Below are positions 1 to 11,903 of a stretch of 64,000 nt of DNA, piece after piece. The DNA is taken from positions 62,001 through 126,000 of the forward strand of contig SKCR01035557.1 in assembly GCA_019454045.1 (NCBI GenBank), written 5' to 3'. Position numbers and translations under genes: made by a program. This stretch comes from Zanthoxylum bungeanum. Its lineage: Eukaryota > Streptophyta > Magnoliopsida > Sapindales > Rutaceae. Each line of letters starts with the position of its first letter. The stretch's first letter is position 1. The notes beneath the pieces are model-generated. The model saw nothing but the letters and a program-made list of their open reading frames with translations, was not told where the DNA came from and searched no databases.

Positions 1-707
1 GGTTGTGATGACTTTTAATATCACCGGTTTATAAGGGGTTAGATTATAGTTTGGGTATTATAAAGATTTATTTATTGAGTCTTAATTTTAATGCTTTTTC
101 ATTAACTGACCATTAATAAAATTGATCTGGTAAATCTAAAATGAACTAGACATAAGGATTTTAGGTTTCAGCCTTAGATTCAATAGCCCACGATCTTCCT
201 TGAAGATAGATAACTCTTTAATAGATTTCCTTACAGGATAGGAATATACCTGTCGGGCGGGGGTAGCCTTAATTGGAACTTAATCTTAATGAATCTAGGT
301 AATTTGGTTGACATAGACATATGGTTCAATTGGATTATACTAGGTATTTGTAATTGACCATCGACAGAGGCTTTCACATAATTTTGTGTTCTAGGTTAAT
401 AAATCAATATATTACCCAACTTTAAGATAACCACTTCATCTTTAAAATAATATTAAAAGAAATCACAACCCTAGATAGTTTTTAATATTGAATTTTCTTA
501 AAACCTACTTTCGACAATTTTATTTACTTGCTTTTAAATTTAGAATCGTCACCATTTCAAATCAATCAATTAACCTGTTAGATACTAGTAAACATTTGAC
601 CTCATAAAATTAATAGTTTAGTTATTAAGTCATCGTGGGATCGATACTTTTCATACTACTTTAACGATACGTACGCTTGCGTTATACGTGTGTGTTTACG
701 CTGGTCA
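1..707 (+). mobile_element. Athila-like LTR, 3' part (inverted relative to the copies at 49.4 and 56.2 kb)
   Basis: This stretch is the reverse complement, with moderate divergence, of the U5 side of the LTRs at 49414-50110 and 56236-56940. It ends in the LTR terminus GTTTACGCTGGTCA at 707. No primer-binding site follows; the next base already belongs to a gag fragment of another element. It is therefore a 3' LTR or solo LTR whose remainder lies left of the window. The CA end inside a gag reading frame indicates an insertion into an older gypsy element. Confidence 0.85.
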
Positions 708-1310
708 CTTCTGCTTAGTGTTTTCCAGATCCCGGAGTGACAAATCAATCTCCAAGTCCGTAACATATTGTTTCAGGAAGGCGTCTGCCAATTCCCTCCA
801 ATCTTCTTTAAACTTTTTCTCAAGGCTATGGTATCATACTACCGGCGCCCCTTCAAGTGACATCCCGAATATTTTCTCAACTTGTCGCTTTGATAGACCC
901 ACTGAACTCATAACTAAAACATTCTGGCGGAGATGGACCCTCAGATCCTCATTCCCATTGAACTTGGCCATATCCAGCATCTTGAACTGAGCAGGAAACT
1001 GTTCTTCGAATGTCATTGCTTCATAGTCTAGTAAGTCTTCGTCTTTACCCTTCATCTTACGGGTAACTGATTCTACCTGGTCACGGAGTTTCTGTATCTC
1101 AGCCTGAGACCCGGCTATCTTCCCAACAGCATATTCAGCCATGTCATCATCAAAAGCGGGGATGTCATCATTCAATCTATTCGGAGGCTCCTCGCGCCTC
1201 TCATTTTCAGAACTTCCCACAGCACGGGGCACAACTATATTAGACATGGCAGCAGTCAGAGCTTGCAGTTGTTCAATCATTTTGGCGAGATTAGCTTCAA
1301 TCTGGTCCAT
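708..1310 (-). pseudogene. gypsy gag fragment (Tat/Ogre-like), nonsense-mutated and interrupted
   Basis: The reading frame starts with MDQIEANLAKMIEQL at 1310 and runs leftward. Residues about 100-158 hold the start of a retrotransposon gag domain (KFNGNEDLRVHLRQ, then KIFGMSLEGAPVV). A TGA at 834-836 stands where the family normally has Trp (the W of the W-Y-H-S motif). The same frame then stays open through YHSLEKKFKEDW to DLENTKQK at 708, where the Athila-like LTR interrupts it. The capsid C-terminus, protease and pol are outside the window or lost. Lineage is judged from gag style and from the primer site at 2168-2187. Confidence 0.75.
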
Positions 1311-2187
1311 TAATATGTATGCATGTAATACATGAAATATACAATTCCATCAAGATTTATATACAAGTTGGCCCGTTATCATTTTAAAGCATTCAATCAT
1401 ACTATTACGCGGTACAAACTTGTCCCAGTTGAAAAGGCCCAACAAATTTATACTTTTGCGATACATGGCTAAACAACTTCAAATGATAAAAAGCCCAAAC
1501 ACAAAATGGCTCATCGGCATTTTAGAAAATTTTGGCCTAATTGTCAAATGACATAAACTTGTCTCAGTTTAAATGACCCAACAAGTTCACATCTTTTGAC
1601 AAAAAGTTCAACCGAATCCAAATGACGATGGTCCGAAATATAAACATAAGGAAATAATTTTTGCTAGTCATACAACTACGGTTCATATGTAGGTTTCAGG
1701 AGTGTAAGCAAAGGCTCTCGTTGATGAAGGATTGCCCACAACTAGGACTCCCCACTCAAGGGTTCAAACAACCAAGTGAGCACACCTTTTTTATATCTTA
1801 CGGTACGTGCCAACGAGTTACGGTATGTGACTAACTGTCAAATGGATTTCCCATTGTAGATTCCCCAGAGAGAGGGTGGAGCGAACTCTCTTAAATACCC
1901 AAGTTTCTTAGGCTCTTATCGCCTTGGTGACAGGAATAAACAACAAGTCCTCCAAATTAGTCTATCACAATGAACTACAGGTAATGATTATCTAGATGCC
2001 TTCGCAGCTTTTCCTTATAGAAAGGTAGTGAATGAAGGAAGACACTAAACCATCACCTAGCTTTAATAACACCTTTGATTAAACTCCTAAAACCCACAGT
2101 AGACATGGTTAATTTAAAGCACAAATCTCAAACATTACAAGACATTATTTCGGGGCCGATTCTCTATCCCCAGTGGAGTCGCCAGAC
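1311..2187 (-). other. gypsy leader between primer site and gag
   Basis: Untranslated leader of the minus-strand gypsy element. I see no open frame of note in it. It ends at the primer-binding site next to the LTR. Confidence 0.6.
2168..2187 (-). promoter_or_regulatory. primer-binding site of the gypsy element
   Basis: Read on the minus strand, GTCTGGCGACTCCACTGGGG directly follows an LTR ending in CCCACA. The TGGCGACTCCACTGGGG form is typical of Tat/Ogre-type gypsy elements. It fixes the inner end of the LTR at 2188. Confidence 0.75.
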
Positions 2188-3336
2188 TGTGGGAACACAG
2201 AAACTGGACGACGCATGTTGTTCCGGGCTCGCGGTCCGGTTGGGAGTACGGAGTAGCCTGTGGGGGACTAAACCGGAGAATAATGGAGTTGCCATCCGGT
2301 GTGAACCGGGAAAATGATTTAAGGCCGCACTCACCCCTCGCAAGGGAAGACCTCAAATCGTTGGGTTCAGAATGGTCCCTTACTTATGTCACTTGTAATG
2401 GTATGATTTGTGCAATAAGTTAACTGAATCTACTCAACAACATGTTCAAAAGTTACACTCACATACATGAAAATAAATCCTATGACTAAGTTCACATGTT
2501 TTAAAAGTAAGTCATCATAACGGCAAGCATACAATATCACACAATGAACATGCTGAGTCATCAAACACGAAAACTAAATAACAACCTATGCATAAACGTA
2601 GATTAAACTCCTATTACGAAAGAAAATAACTATAACATACATAGGGAAATAACATACTAACGACCTAATCATGCTTAAATAATAAATAACATACTGGGTC
2701 TAATCATGCTCGAATACAAGGTTAGGTGAAACGAAATACGTGTGTCTCTCAAGTGGTACAGGGCATTGTATCCCGAGTGCAAACCGCAATACCGTCCATT
2801 CAGATTCGGCAACGGAATTTATGTTCGGGTTTCCATCCGATATACCGTAAGAGAGAACACATATTCCGTTCATCCGGAAATCACATTATGCACCAATCTA
2901 CAATACTCATGCGAAATAGAATAATAAAATAACTAAAAATAAAGGGGAATAAATAAAAAAGGTCCCCTCAGGTCTAACCTTTTTAGTCGCTTTTCGGGAG
3001 TGCGTTTCATGGTGCCAGAAGGGTAATCATTTCTGCTGTTTTCACTGGTCCGCTGCTTTCACTGTTTTCACTGGTCTGTTGTTTCTACGGTTTTGTCCGT
3101 TTTTACTCGCGGTTTCCACTCGCTATTTTCTCTGTTTCGTTCATCATTTCCGCTCGCTGTTTTCTCTGTTTTTGTTCACTATTTTTCCGTGGTTTTGGTT
3201 TACTGTTTTGGGCAAAGTTTCAGTATTGTTTTAGGGTTATTTTGGGCTAGTTTTACGTATGCATGGGGCTGGTGTGACTTGGCTCACGCATGCATAAAGT
3301 TGTGATGAGTTAGGGTCTCGTTGCTGTTGGTTTTGA

Positions 3337-4290
3337 GGGGCAATTTGGGCGTGTTATGGGGGTAGTTACAGGGGGGAATATGTGTGTTTCAAAGGCTGGT
3401 TTCAGGGGTAGTTGGGGTGTGTTTCAGAGGCTGGTTTCAGGGGTAGTTATTCGTGTTCCAGAGGTTGGTTTCAGAGGCAATTTGGACGTGTTTCAGAGGC
3501 TGGTTTCAGAGGCAGTTTGGGCTTGTTCAGGGGCTGGTTGGAGGGGCAATTTAGGGGTGGCAAAACGAATCAACGAATCGAATTTGTATCGAATCCTAAA
3601 CGAATCGAATCAAAATGTGATGGATTCGTATTCGATTCGTTTATTAAACGAATCCTAATATCATGATTCGTATTCGATTCGTTTATTAAACGAATCGAAT
3701 ACGAATATTCGTTTATTCGTTTAGTCAATTAGATTTATTTAATAAATTAATTTACCACACTTGATTTAAATTAATTCTTCATAAATATATACATATGAAA
3801 TATGTAATTAATATATTTACTAAAAATACATCTCCAAGTATCACAAATATTACATTTTCTATGATAATTAGTTATAATTTCTCGAATTTTAATTGAAAAT
3901 TAACAAGAACTAGTAAATAAAAATAATAAAACGAATCATAAACGAATAAACGAATCCATGAGCTTAAATTCGTATTCGATTCGTTTAATAAACGAATCGA
4001 ATCGAATTGACCCATTTATTAAACGAATCCATTTTTTCAAACCCGTATTCGCATTAAAGCGAATCGAATTAAACGAATAAACGAATCCTGACCCAAATTG
4101 CCACCCCTAGGGCAATTTGGGCGTGTTCGGGGGCTAGTTTCAGAGGCAGTTTGGGCGTGTTCAGGGGCTAGTTTCAGAGGCAGTGTGGGCGTGTTCAGAG
4201 GCTGGTTTCAGAGGCAGTTTGGGCGTGTTCAGGGGCTGGTTTCAAGGGGGAGTTGGGCGTGTTTCAGAGGCTGGTTGGAGGGGCTGTGTT
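3337..4290. repeat. minisatellite, about 34-bp period, split by a MITE
   Basis: Imperfect repeats built on GGCAGTTTGGGCGTGTTCAG followed by GGGCTGGTTTCAGA occupy about 3337-3551 and resume at 4110-4290. In the right block GGCAGT begins at 4145, 4179 and 4213, a 34-bp spacing. The two blocks were one array before insertion of the element at 3552-4109. Chance open frames across this array are low-complexity and not credible genes. Confidence 0.8.
3552..4109 (-). mobile_element. non-autonomous hAT element (MITE), TIR TAGGGGTGGCAA
   Basis: Both ends carry the inverted repeat TAGGGGTGGCAA, and an 8-bp duplication GGGCAATT flanks it (3544-3551 and 4110-4117), as expected for hAT. The subterminal regions are arrays of AAACGAATCGAAT and its complement, probably transposase-binding repeats. 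The middle is AT-rich with no coding potential. Its two ends match, in opposite orientation, those of the 1551-bp element at 38581-40131, so this is a short member of that family. Confidence 0.9.
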
Positions 4291-4469
4291 GAAGGCAGTG
4301 TAGTTCTCGATTATTCTAAGTCAGTGACTAGTGGCGTGATATGGCATGAATAAGGGCAGTTTGAAGGATGTTATTTGTGCGAAAATGGAGGCTTGCTGGA
4401 GGCTTTGGTCGATGTGGGAGAGGTGAAAAAGGGAAGGGGATGATTGTGTTAATAGTCTCTCAATAAATT

Positions 4470-4668
4470 ATTAACCTAAAAAAATGTTGATTGTGTTAAT
4501 AGTCTCTCAATAAATTATTCAAGCATTTACGACGCCAAAAGTGCGTATTTTAAAACATTGCATATACCTCAAGAAACCATTTAAATTACAAAAGTACTTT
4601 TGCGTCGTAAATGCTTAATAATTTATTGAGAGACTATTAACACAATCAACATTTTTTTTAGGTTAATA
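4470..4668. repeat. foldback inverted repeat, arms of about 75 bp
   Basis: The left arm 4470-4544 (ATTAACCTAAAAAAATGTTG, then GATTGTGTTAATAGTCTCTC) is repeated inverted at 4594-4668 around a 50-bp loop. Part of the left arm also occurs as a direct copy at 4441-4472. This is a MITE-like hairpin with no coding capacity. I found no convincing target duplication. Confidence 0.75.
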
Positions 4669-5640
4669 TAGGTTTACTCTCCGAATATATAAAAATAAAT
4701 TAATCAATTAAAAATAACGAGAAAATAATAGTAGTCACCGATATCCCATGAATGAAGAATATAATCACGAAAATGATTGCACTAACCTACAAAAAATCAA
4801 ACCAAAGAGAATGCAACGGCAACGGCGACTTCGGTCAATATCGATGCCAGGGGCTTTCGTTTAGCTTCAACGACTTTTGGTTTTCGTCTTTATTCGACTG
4901 CGGCCTGGTGTGACGATGACGGCAGAGTGGCTGGCTGGCTGGTTGGCTAGTGGTGACTCATGCGTGCTCGAGACTTCAAAATTAAGAGCGATGTCGGGTG
5001 TAATCAGTTCAAAAGTTTAGGGTTTCAGTTTTGCAACACAATTATTTATATTTTATAACTTTCAGTCATATAAGCTATTTAAATAATTTTTATTTATAAT
5101 TTAATCTTATAAAAATCATATTTTATAACTTTCATTTTATTGGAAGTAGAACGAAATAAATAATCCTTTTAGATTTTGATTGTGAATATCTTAAAATTTA
5201 TTAGACTAAAAAATCATTAAAAACTGGTTATTCTTTGAGATAGCGTACTAGAAATAATAGCATAATATTAAGTTATAAATGAATTTTTTTTTTAGGAAAG
5301 TATAAAAATCATATAACTTATAAGACTCATGAAATCACTCTAATTTAACTTATAAGACTCATGAAATCACTCATAAAAAAAAAGTGCGTAGGGTTGAATA
5401 GATAGTTATGGAAGGTAATTTAATGGGTCATTTTACCGTACTGTTTATAGCACTCTAATTTAGATTGTTTTCATGTTTTTTCATGTTATTATTTTCTTTT
5501 TAGCTTTATCTTATTTTTACCTTTTAATATGTTCCACCTAAACACAATAATATTACAAAACCGTCATTTTTACCATATCATATTTTCAAACATAACAAGG
5601 TAAATTAATTTACCTTTTATTAACTTACCTTACCCTATTT
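4669..5640. other. AT-rich intergenic DNA
   Basis: No credible gene. A short GC-richer patch lies at about 4830-4990, and a 28-bp direct duplication of AACTTATAAGACTCATGAAA plus adjoining bases lies at about 5316-5373. Confidence 0.6.
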
Positions 5641-5654
5641 TAATTAATCTCATT

Positions 5655-5843
5655 TTTTTTTTCTTTTGAAATCATTAGAAACTTCACCGTCAAATCACCC
5701 ATTATTACTTTAGCAAAGCGGGTAAAACCCTCGACTATCTCAAACTCTTATAAGAAACGCACCATCTGGATTCGAAGCCAGGAACTTAAGGTGATATCCT
5801 AAACCATACACCACCAAGTCACGCAACCACGTCACTTGCAGAC
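5655..5843 (-). mobile_element. tRNA-derived SINE with 13-bp target duplication
   Basis: Read on the minus strand there is a box A-like TGACTTGGTGG, a box B-like GGCTTCGAATCC and a terminal A-run (plus-strand T-run near 5653-5662). The 13-bp sequence AATTAATCTCATT flanks it at 5642-5654 and 5844-5856. A diverged relative, in the other orientation, lies at about 23300-23449. Confidence 0.75.
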
Positions 5844-5856
5844 AATTAATCTCATT

Positions 5857-6694
5857 ACCACCCACTTCAAATAATAAAAAATTACCCTGGTGAAGTGAGC
5901 ACTTCTAACGGGGCTTCAAATAGACGAAAAGTAATAAAATAGAGCAAAATTACCCTCCAACGATTGTGCTAAAATAGGGTTTTTTTTTAAAAAAAAAAAA
6001 AAAATTGATACAATACTGTAGTAATAGTACAATTTCAGGCTCAATTACAAATTTACAACACCATGGCAATGACTAATTGTGATAAACATCATTTTAGTAT
6101 AAATATTATTCCAAAATTAACATTTTGGGTTGGAAATAACCTAAAAAAAAATATTTTAATATTAGAATTATGGTACGCTGCGACTTTCACCATTTGCCTG
6201 GATGGGGTAAGAACGTTGAAATAACCTAATAATCCAGGGAACCAAGTACCAACAAGACAGGGAAGGGTGACTTATTATTTTTTAAATTTAAATAAATAAA
6301 ATTTTTAAAAATTGATCAAGAAATCAGAAAGCAAGTACCGTTACTGTATGCCGTAAACAAGAAATCAGAAAGCAAGCATGAATTTTTTTTTTTAAGTTTC
6401 CAAAAGGATTCAAGAAGGCAAGCCGCAAGCAACATACCTCAAAGAGTGAAGACTAAAGACTGAAGATGGTGGCTGATCGCTGACTGCCAGACCCGATTTC
6501 TGCCGTCGTGACTCGTGCCGTCGTGCGTGATTGCGTGAAGAGTGAAGACTAAAGATGGTGGCTGGCTGGCTGCGTGATTCGTGAATCGTGATTTAGTTTA
6601 GGAAGAGTGAGTTTGAAGATGGTGGTTGCTTGGCTTGGTGGCAGTGGCAGGGGTGGCTGCGTGCGTGAGGTGAGCTGAGGTACTGAGGTTTAGA
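5857..6694. other. intergenic DNA with local imperfect duplications
   Basis: No credible gene. There are homopolymer T/A runs at about 5983-6004 and a duplicated AAGAAATCAGAAAGCAAG (about 6320 and 6359). A GC-richer stretch at 6430-6670 repeats GAGTGAAGACTAAAG and GATGGTGGCTG. Confidence 0.55.
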
Positions 6695-6702
6695 GGAATT
6701 AG

Positions 6703-7502
6703 TATGGGTGGGCGCGGTTCGGTTTTTGCTAAAAACCGAACCAAACCATATTTTACGGTTCGAATTTTTTACCTCTCAAACCAAACCATTAAATAACGGA
6801 TTGGTTCGGATTGAAAAAATTTTAAACCAGCGATTTACGGATTGGTTCGTTCGGTTTACGGATTATTATATTTAAAATAAATTTTCATCAACTTAAGTGA
6901 AGACAAAAAAAAAAAAAAAAAACTAGTCTATCAAACAAATAGTATGAAGTATGAGTGCTAGGGTGAAGCTGTGTCTCCAAGGAACACATGCACTCCATAA
7001 AGGATTGAAAAATGAGGCACAATTAATTATTGTATTTTTTAAAAATTACCTCGAATAATGATGTTACAATCATTCTAATTAAGAGACAAATCCAACATCT
7101 TACTTTCAAGAATAATGATGCTACCATAAAACAAAAAAATTTAAGAATAAAAGTATTAACAAATAAATTGAAGAATAAAAGTATTAACAAATAAATATAT
7201 TAACAAAAAATTTAAGAATAAAAGTATTAACATACTAATAAAAAAAAGACATAGAATAAAATTAAAAGAAAAAAACAAATACAAATTTTTTTTTATAAAA
7301 ATATATAATTTTTTTAATTATAACGGTTCGGTTCGGTTTAACAGGTGCGGTTCGGATTAGCTCCTGAACCGAACCGTAAACCGTTTGGGATGAGCCAATC
7401 CGAACCCCAAACCGAACCGTTAGAAAAAAAACCGTAAATTTGGTTCGGTTTGGTTCGATTTGCGGTTTGGTTCGGTTCGGTCGGTTTTTTTGCCCACCCG
7501 TA
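6703..7502. mobile_element. non-autonomous hAT element, 800 bp, with GGTTCGG subterminal arrays
   Basis: The ends TATGGGTGGGC and GCCCACCCGTA form terminal inverted repeats, flanked by the perfect 8-bp duplication GGAATTAG (6695-6702 and 7503-7510). Both subterminal regions are dense in GGTTCGGTTTGG-type repeats. The core is AT-rich and non-coding. Its TIR differs from that of the TAGGGGTGGCAA family at 3552 and 38581. Confidence 0.9.
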
Positions 7503-7559
7503 GGAATTAGGGATTTAGGGTTATGACTTATGTTATGTTTTTTGCTTTCAATTTTTTTT

Positions 7560-7725
7560 TTTTAATAAATAAACCGGGTCCCGGATACCCCGGATTCGGA
7601 AATTTTCAGACCCAAATCCGGACCCGGGACCGTGCGGGTCTGGGAAATTCATAACCGGATCCGCAATTTTGCGGATCCCGGTAGAACCAGATCCGGACCG
7701 GGTCGTTGCCATGCCTAGGCCCACC
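7560..7725. repeat. CCGGGTCCGGATCC-type repeat cluster, probably a hAT-like terminus
   Basis: About 160 bp of dense, partly palindromic CCGGGTCCCGG, CCGGATCCGC and CCGGATTCGG motifs in an AT-rich background resembles hAT subterminal repeats. I found no partner terminus or target duplication, so it is a remnant at best. Confidence 0.35.
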
Positions 7726-8837
7726 AGAAGTGAGGAAATCAAAGTCCCCACGTGCGATACCTTATGTGTCGCCGTTTTGAAGGCTGGGCTTTTGTTGGGC
7801 TTGGATTTGACTCCACTTCATCCCACGCGACCCACGTTTGTGTCCATTATTATTAGTTTATTAAACCAATCTATACGATTTTATTATATTTTGATTCGAT
7901 TCGTCATGAATTTGATTTATTGATTCGTTTTGTTGTTCATCCATCAGAATCTGCTCTTTTTTTCATAAGCACTTTTTTATTATTATTTTGTTTTTGTTAA
8001 AAAATAGGAAAAATACTTCATTATGATGCAAATTTGAAGTTTCAAAGTAAATTAAAACTACAATTATTGTCTTTAAAAAACTTTAACACAGTTGAACTTA
8101 ACACAATGCAAATTCCATATCTATAGACAAATAATAATTGAAGGGAAGTGGTCAATGGTTGTGGTTTTGAAGGGACAAAACAAATTAATTTTTGTGGGAG
8201 CAAATGCAAATTGAAGTAATTGTTCCAACTTCCAAAGCTAGCATTTATTTTTACCACATTTTTTTGCCAATATTTGCAGTTCCAACCCTTCAATTATGGG
8301 ATCTGGTTTCTCTTCACATTGGGATAAACATTTGTTGCTTGTTCAAATTCTTTTTTTTTTTAAATAAGATATATAAAAAAAAAAATGAAATAGGAAAGAT
8401 TTTATAATCCTAAGTGAAGCTTGTTATTGAAAAGCACTAATTTTGAAGTTAAAAAATGTACTCAAATTATCTTGATTATTAATGATGGAATAGGGGCATT
8501 GTAGTAATGATTTTACAAAAGTCTCTCTAATATTATCACGTGACAATATGCAATTAAGATCACAATCGTTGAATCACGACCTAACAATCGAAATTATACC
8601 ACCTAACATCGGAGACGCTGCACTAACTCATTTACCACCGCCCCGAACCCATTAATGATACATTTAATGGTTGTAGTTTAATTAAATTTATAAAATATAA
8701 TAAAACAACAATAATTAAATAGAATTAAAACAACACCTGAGACAGAAGATAAAGACTTGCACTAGATCCAAGAGCCACACGGGGAGCAATTTGACTAAGC
8801 AACAGCTAAGCTCAGGCAAATCAATTAGAGTTTTAAA
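7726..8837. other. AT-rich intergenic DNA
   Basis: I see no gene, RNA or element boundary that I can support here. Confidence 0.5.
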
Positions 8838-8843
8838 TAGTAG

Positions 8844-8884
<41 letters not shown>

Positions 8885-9281
8885 AGCACAATGGTGTTGG
8901 AGGAAAGAGAGTGCATCCAACGGCTCTCTTTATGTGGCTTAATTAACGGCTCAGATCATTTCATTGGTAATTGGAGGAAACAGAGTGAATTGATTGATGG
9001 AAAGGGTCAAAATTTTCAAATAAAAAAATAGAAAGTTAAAATAAAATCATTTAATTTTGTAACACCGTGCCGTAGGCACGGGCCAAATACTGTAACACCG
9101 TGCCGTAGGCACGGGCATCATTTAATTAAAAAATAAAATAATTTAATTCTGTAACACCGTGCCGTGCCGTAGGCACGGGCATCATTTAATTAAAAAATAA
9201 AATAATTTAATTCTGTAACACCGTGCCGTAGGTACGGGCCAAATACTGTAACATCGTGCCGTAGGCACGGGCAAAAACTAG
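8838..9281 (+). mobile_element. non-autonomous Helitron with tandemly repeated 3' hairpins
   Basis: The right end reads CGTGCCGTAGGCACGGGC, then AAAAACTAG followed by T: a stem-loop (CGTGCC/GGCACG, loop GTA) about 8 bp before CTAG, the usual Helitron 3' end. The hairpin occurs five times between 9060 and 9272, some copies joined by CATCATTTAATTAAAAAATA. The left side has a TA-repeat, then AAAGCACAATGGTGTTGGAG, as in plant Helitron 5' regions. The exact 5' end is uncertain. Confidence 0.65.
8845..8880. repeat. (AT)n microsatellite
   Basis: About 18 TA units at the left end of the Helitron. Confidence 0.95.
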
Positions 9282-9546
9282 TATATATATATTTCAACTT
9301 CGTAATAATAAAATCTTTTGACGTAGATGATGATATCACTCTTTTGATAATATGATTGGTTTTTGAGGGTATTATTGTAACAATAAATTTTGGGAGATAA
9401 ATTTAATATAAAGTGATGTCATGTAAAGTAATGAATGACCGTCGTATGTTTTATATTATATGTTTTGATGGGTTTGATCGAGTAGTTTGTGTAATTTTTT
9501 TAAATGATCAACTCAAGTTCAAATCGTTAAAAAATAATGTTGTAAA

Positions 9547-9580
<34 letters not shown>

Positions 9581-9820
9581 TACTTTGTATATATATTAGA
9601 TATTATCTATGTTTACAATACTGCGTTATAAAATGTATCACATGATCTTTTATTATCATTTTCAGAGAGTTTTTACAATAAAATGATTATATTCTTTGAT
9701 TTGTTTGATAATTTAGATTTGCTATTTTGTATAATGAAAAAAATTTATTATTTGATTTGTTTGATAACCTATCATTGCCATTTTCAGAGAGATTATATAA
9801 TGAAGTGATTTTTTATCTGT
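9282..9820. other. AT-rich spacer with an (ATT)n microsatellite at 9551-9590
   Basis: About thirteen ATT units lie at 9551-9590. The sequence TTTGATTTGTTTGATAA recurs at about 9697 and 9754. No gene is seen. Confidence 0.7.
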
Positions 9821-10057
9821 CTTTATATTAGACCCGACCACGGCCAAAAAAAAATTTATTAATTTAATTCCTAACATACCCCTAATAACAGTAATAAAAC
9901 GGTTATTTTAGGGGTATTTTCGGTATTAAAAAAGATTCTAAAATTATATAAATATGAGTCATTTTTCATTATTTCAACACCAATTTCTCAACTCTCTCAA
10001 TTCCTACAATTCTCTTATTCTCAATTTTCTCATTTATAAAAACAAATTAATTATTAT

Positions 10058-10611
10058 TGTAAGAGCCAAATTTCGTCTAAGGGTAAAACTGTCTTTCACC
10101 TTAAGCCCATCATAGGCCCGAAACCAAAGCCCAAAGAATTATGTATTTGATTACAATTAAAATCATAAAGCATGGCAACTCCACTTAACCTAACTCTAGC
10201 ACTAATCCCCACCACTCCACTTAACCTAACTCTAGCACTAATCCTCACTTACTCCAAAACCATTACCACCAAACTTCAGATCATGTTTTATCTATAATAT
10301 GAGAAGAATACGGGAAGAAGGCATTCAAGTCTCATTTCTCTCACCCTAATACTTCATGCTCTCAATCCTTAATCCTCTCATATATTACACGGCTCTCACG
10401 GCCAAACAAAGGAAGTAGAGGTAATATTCAACCTTGCTTTCCCATTTTACAAACTTATTTCCTGCCACTGACTTGGGCGTCGGAGTGTACCCGGTATCCA
10501 CCACACCGGTGGTAGCCTACTCTCGTCCACTCTACTTTGTTTTTTGCAGGATTGCTAGTGCCCAACTTACAAATTCTGATTGGGGACCTCGGTCGAAAAC
10601 CAGCGTCCACA
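10058..10611 (+). mobile_element. Tat-like gypsy LTR, copy 1
   Basis: 554 bp from TGTAAGAGCC to GCGTCCACA in the 5' leader of the hAT transposase. The 5-bp duplication ATTAT flanks it (10053-10057 and 10612-10616), so the insertion site is exact. The other LTRs at 14587 and 19124 are nearly identical. Confidence 0.9.
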
Positions 10612-10661
10612 ATTATCATTCTCAATTTTCTTATTCTTCTTACTCATTTCTTAAATAAAAA

Positions 10662-11811
10662 ATGACAAGTTCATCTGATAACATAATGTCAAATATGTCA
10701 ACCCAAGAGAGCGGCCCTAGTGTCGGTTCACAATCACGGAGAAGAGAAGTTAAGTCTCGTTCCTCGGATGTTTTCAAAATTCATTTTCATTTTCATTTAG
10801 ACGATACTGATGAAGGTTCAAGAGCAGTATGCAACCATTGTGGGGTTTCATACAAATTTTCTGGTGGATACGGCAATATGATCAAGCACATGGAAAGACA
10901 TCATGCGGTTGAACTTGGACTTGATACGACGCAAACTCAAATGGCTAGGTATGCATCATCTAGTAGAGGTACGAGTGCTGTAGATTTATTTAAATATTCT
11001 GATGCAAAAAATAGAAAAAAATTTACGAAATTAACTTGTATGACACATCTTTCTTTAAGCTTTGGTGAAAAACTTCATTTTACTAATTACGTGCATAATG
11101 CTTTAAATCCTACTGCATGTAGAATGACTAGAAATACAACAAAACGTCATATTTTTAAATTATACAAAGATGATAAAATTATTTTAAATGAAATATTTAA
11201 AGATATTAAAGATCGTATTTCTATATGTTCTGATATTTGGAGTGACCATTGGCGAACACACTCATACATGGGTGTGACTTGTCATTGGATTGATGCATCA
11301 TTTACCATGCAAAAACGACTTATTGCATTTAGAGTTTTTGATGACCAACATACTGCACAAAATATTTATAGAATGATGAAGGTAATTTTTGATGAATATG
11401 GTTTAATAGATAAAATTTTAACAATTGGATTTGATAATGCATCTGCAAATATTGCATCCATCAATGATTTAAAAGAAATATGTCAACCAAATTTAGGGGG
11501 TCGGTTTTTTCATATTCGTTGCATATGTAATGTCCTTAACTTATTTGTTCAAGATGGTCTAGAAAAATTATTACCTTTCATTGATCCTATTAAGAAAACA
11601 TTTAATTGTATTTGGTCATATTCTTAAGTTATGAGAGAATTGACCAAGTTTGTAAAATAAATGGTATCAAACCGATTAAATTTTCAATAGATGTTCCAAC
11701 ACGTTGGAATTCAACTTATTTTCTTTTATGTCAAGTATTACAATACAAAGATGCATTATGTAGTTTTTTTTTCTCAACGTGTTCAAAATATCACATTTTT
11801 TCCTAGTCAAT
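10662..11811 (+). pseudogene. hAT transposase N-terminal half, copy 1
   Basis: Opens with MTSSSDNIMSNMSTQ. Residues about 35-85 form a BED-type zinc finger with CNHCG and a later H-x4-H. The RNase H-like part follows, with ICSDIWSD and GFDNASAN. A TAA after NCIWSYS (11625-11627) breaks the frame. Homology continues through VPTRWNSTYF to a further stop near 11806, and at 11903 the coding DNA is replaced by gypsy sequence. The dimerization region is absent. It cannot encode a working transposase. Confidence 0.85.
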
Positions 11812-11903
11812 GAGATATTGTGAAAAAAATTTAGAAATTTTAAAATTTTTAATGATGCTACTTTAATTTTTAGCGGAGTTTATTATCCTACAACATATTT
11901 ATT

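Larger units (their letters stand above)
2188..4440 (-). mobile_element. 5' LTR of the minus-strand gypsy element (outer boundary uncertain)
   Basis: The inner end is fixed by the primer site at 2168-2187 (plus strand TGTGGGAACACAG). The interior holds a GT-rich minisatellite (about 3337-3551 and 4110-4290) split by a hAT MITE at 3552-4109. I cannot see a clean outer terminus. The change to AT-rich DNA and the foldback repeat near 4441-4668 suggest the LTR ends about there. Confidence 0.5.

Noticed and set aside
3093..4292. Frames rich in GFRGS and VFQRLVS repeats
   Set aside because: They are translations of the LTR minisatellite, in more than one frame.
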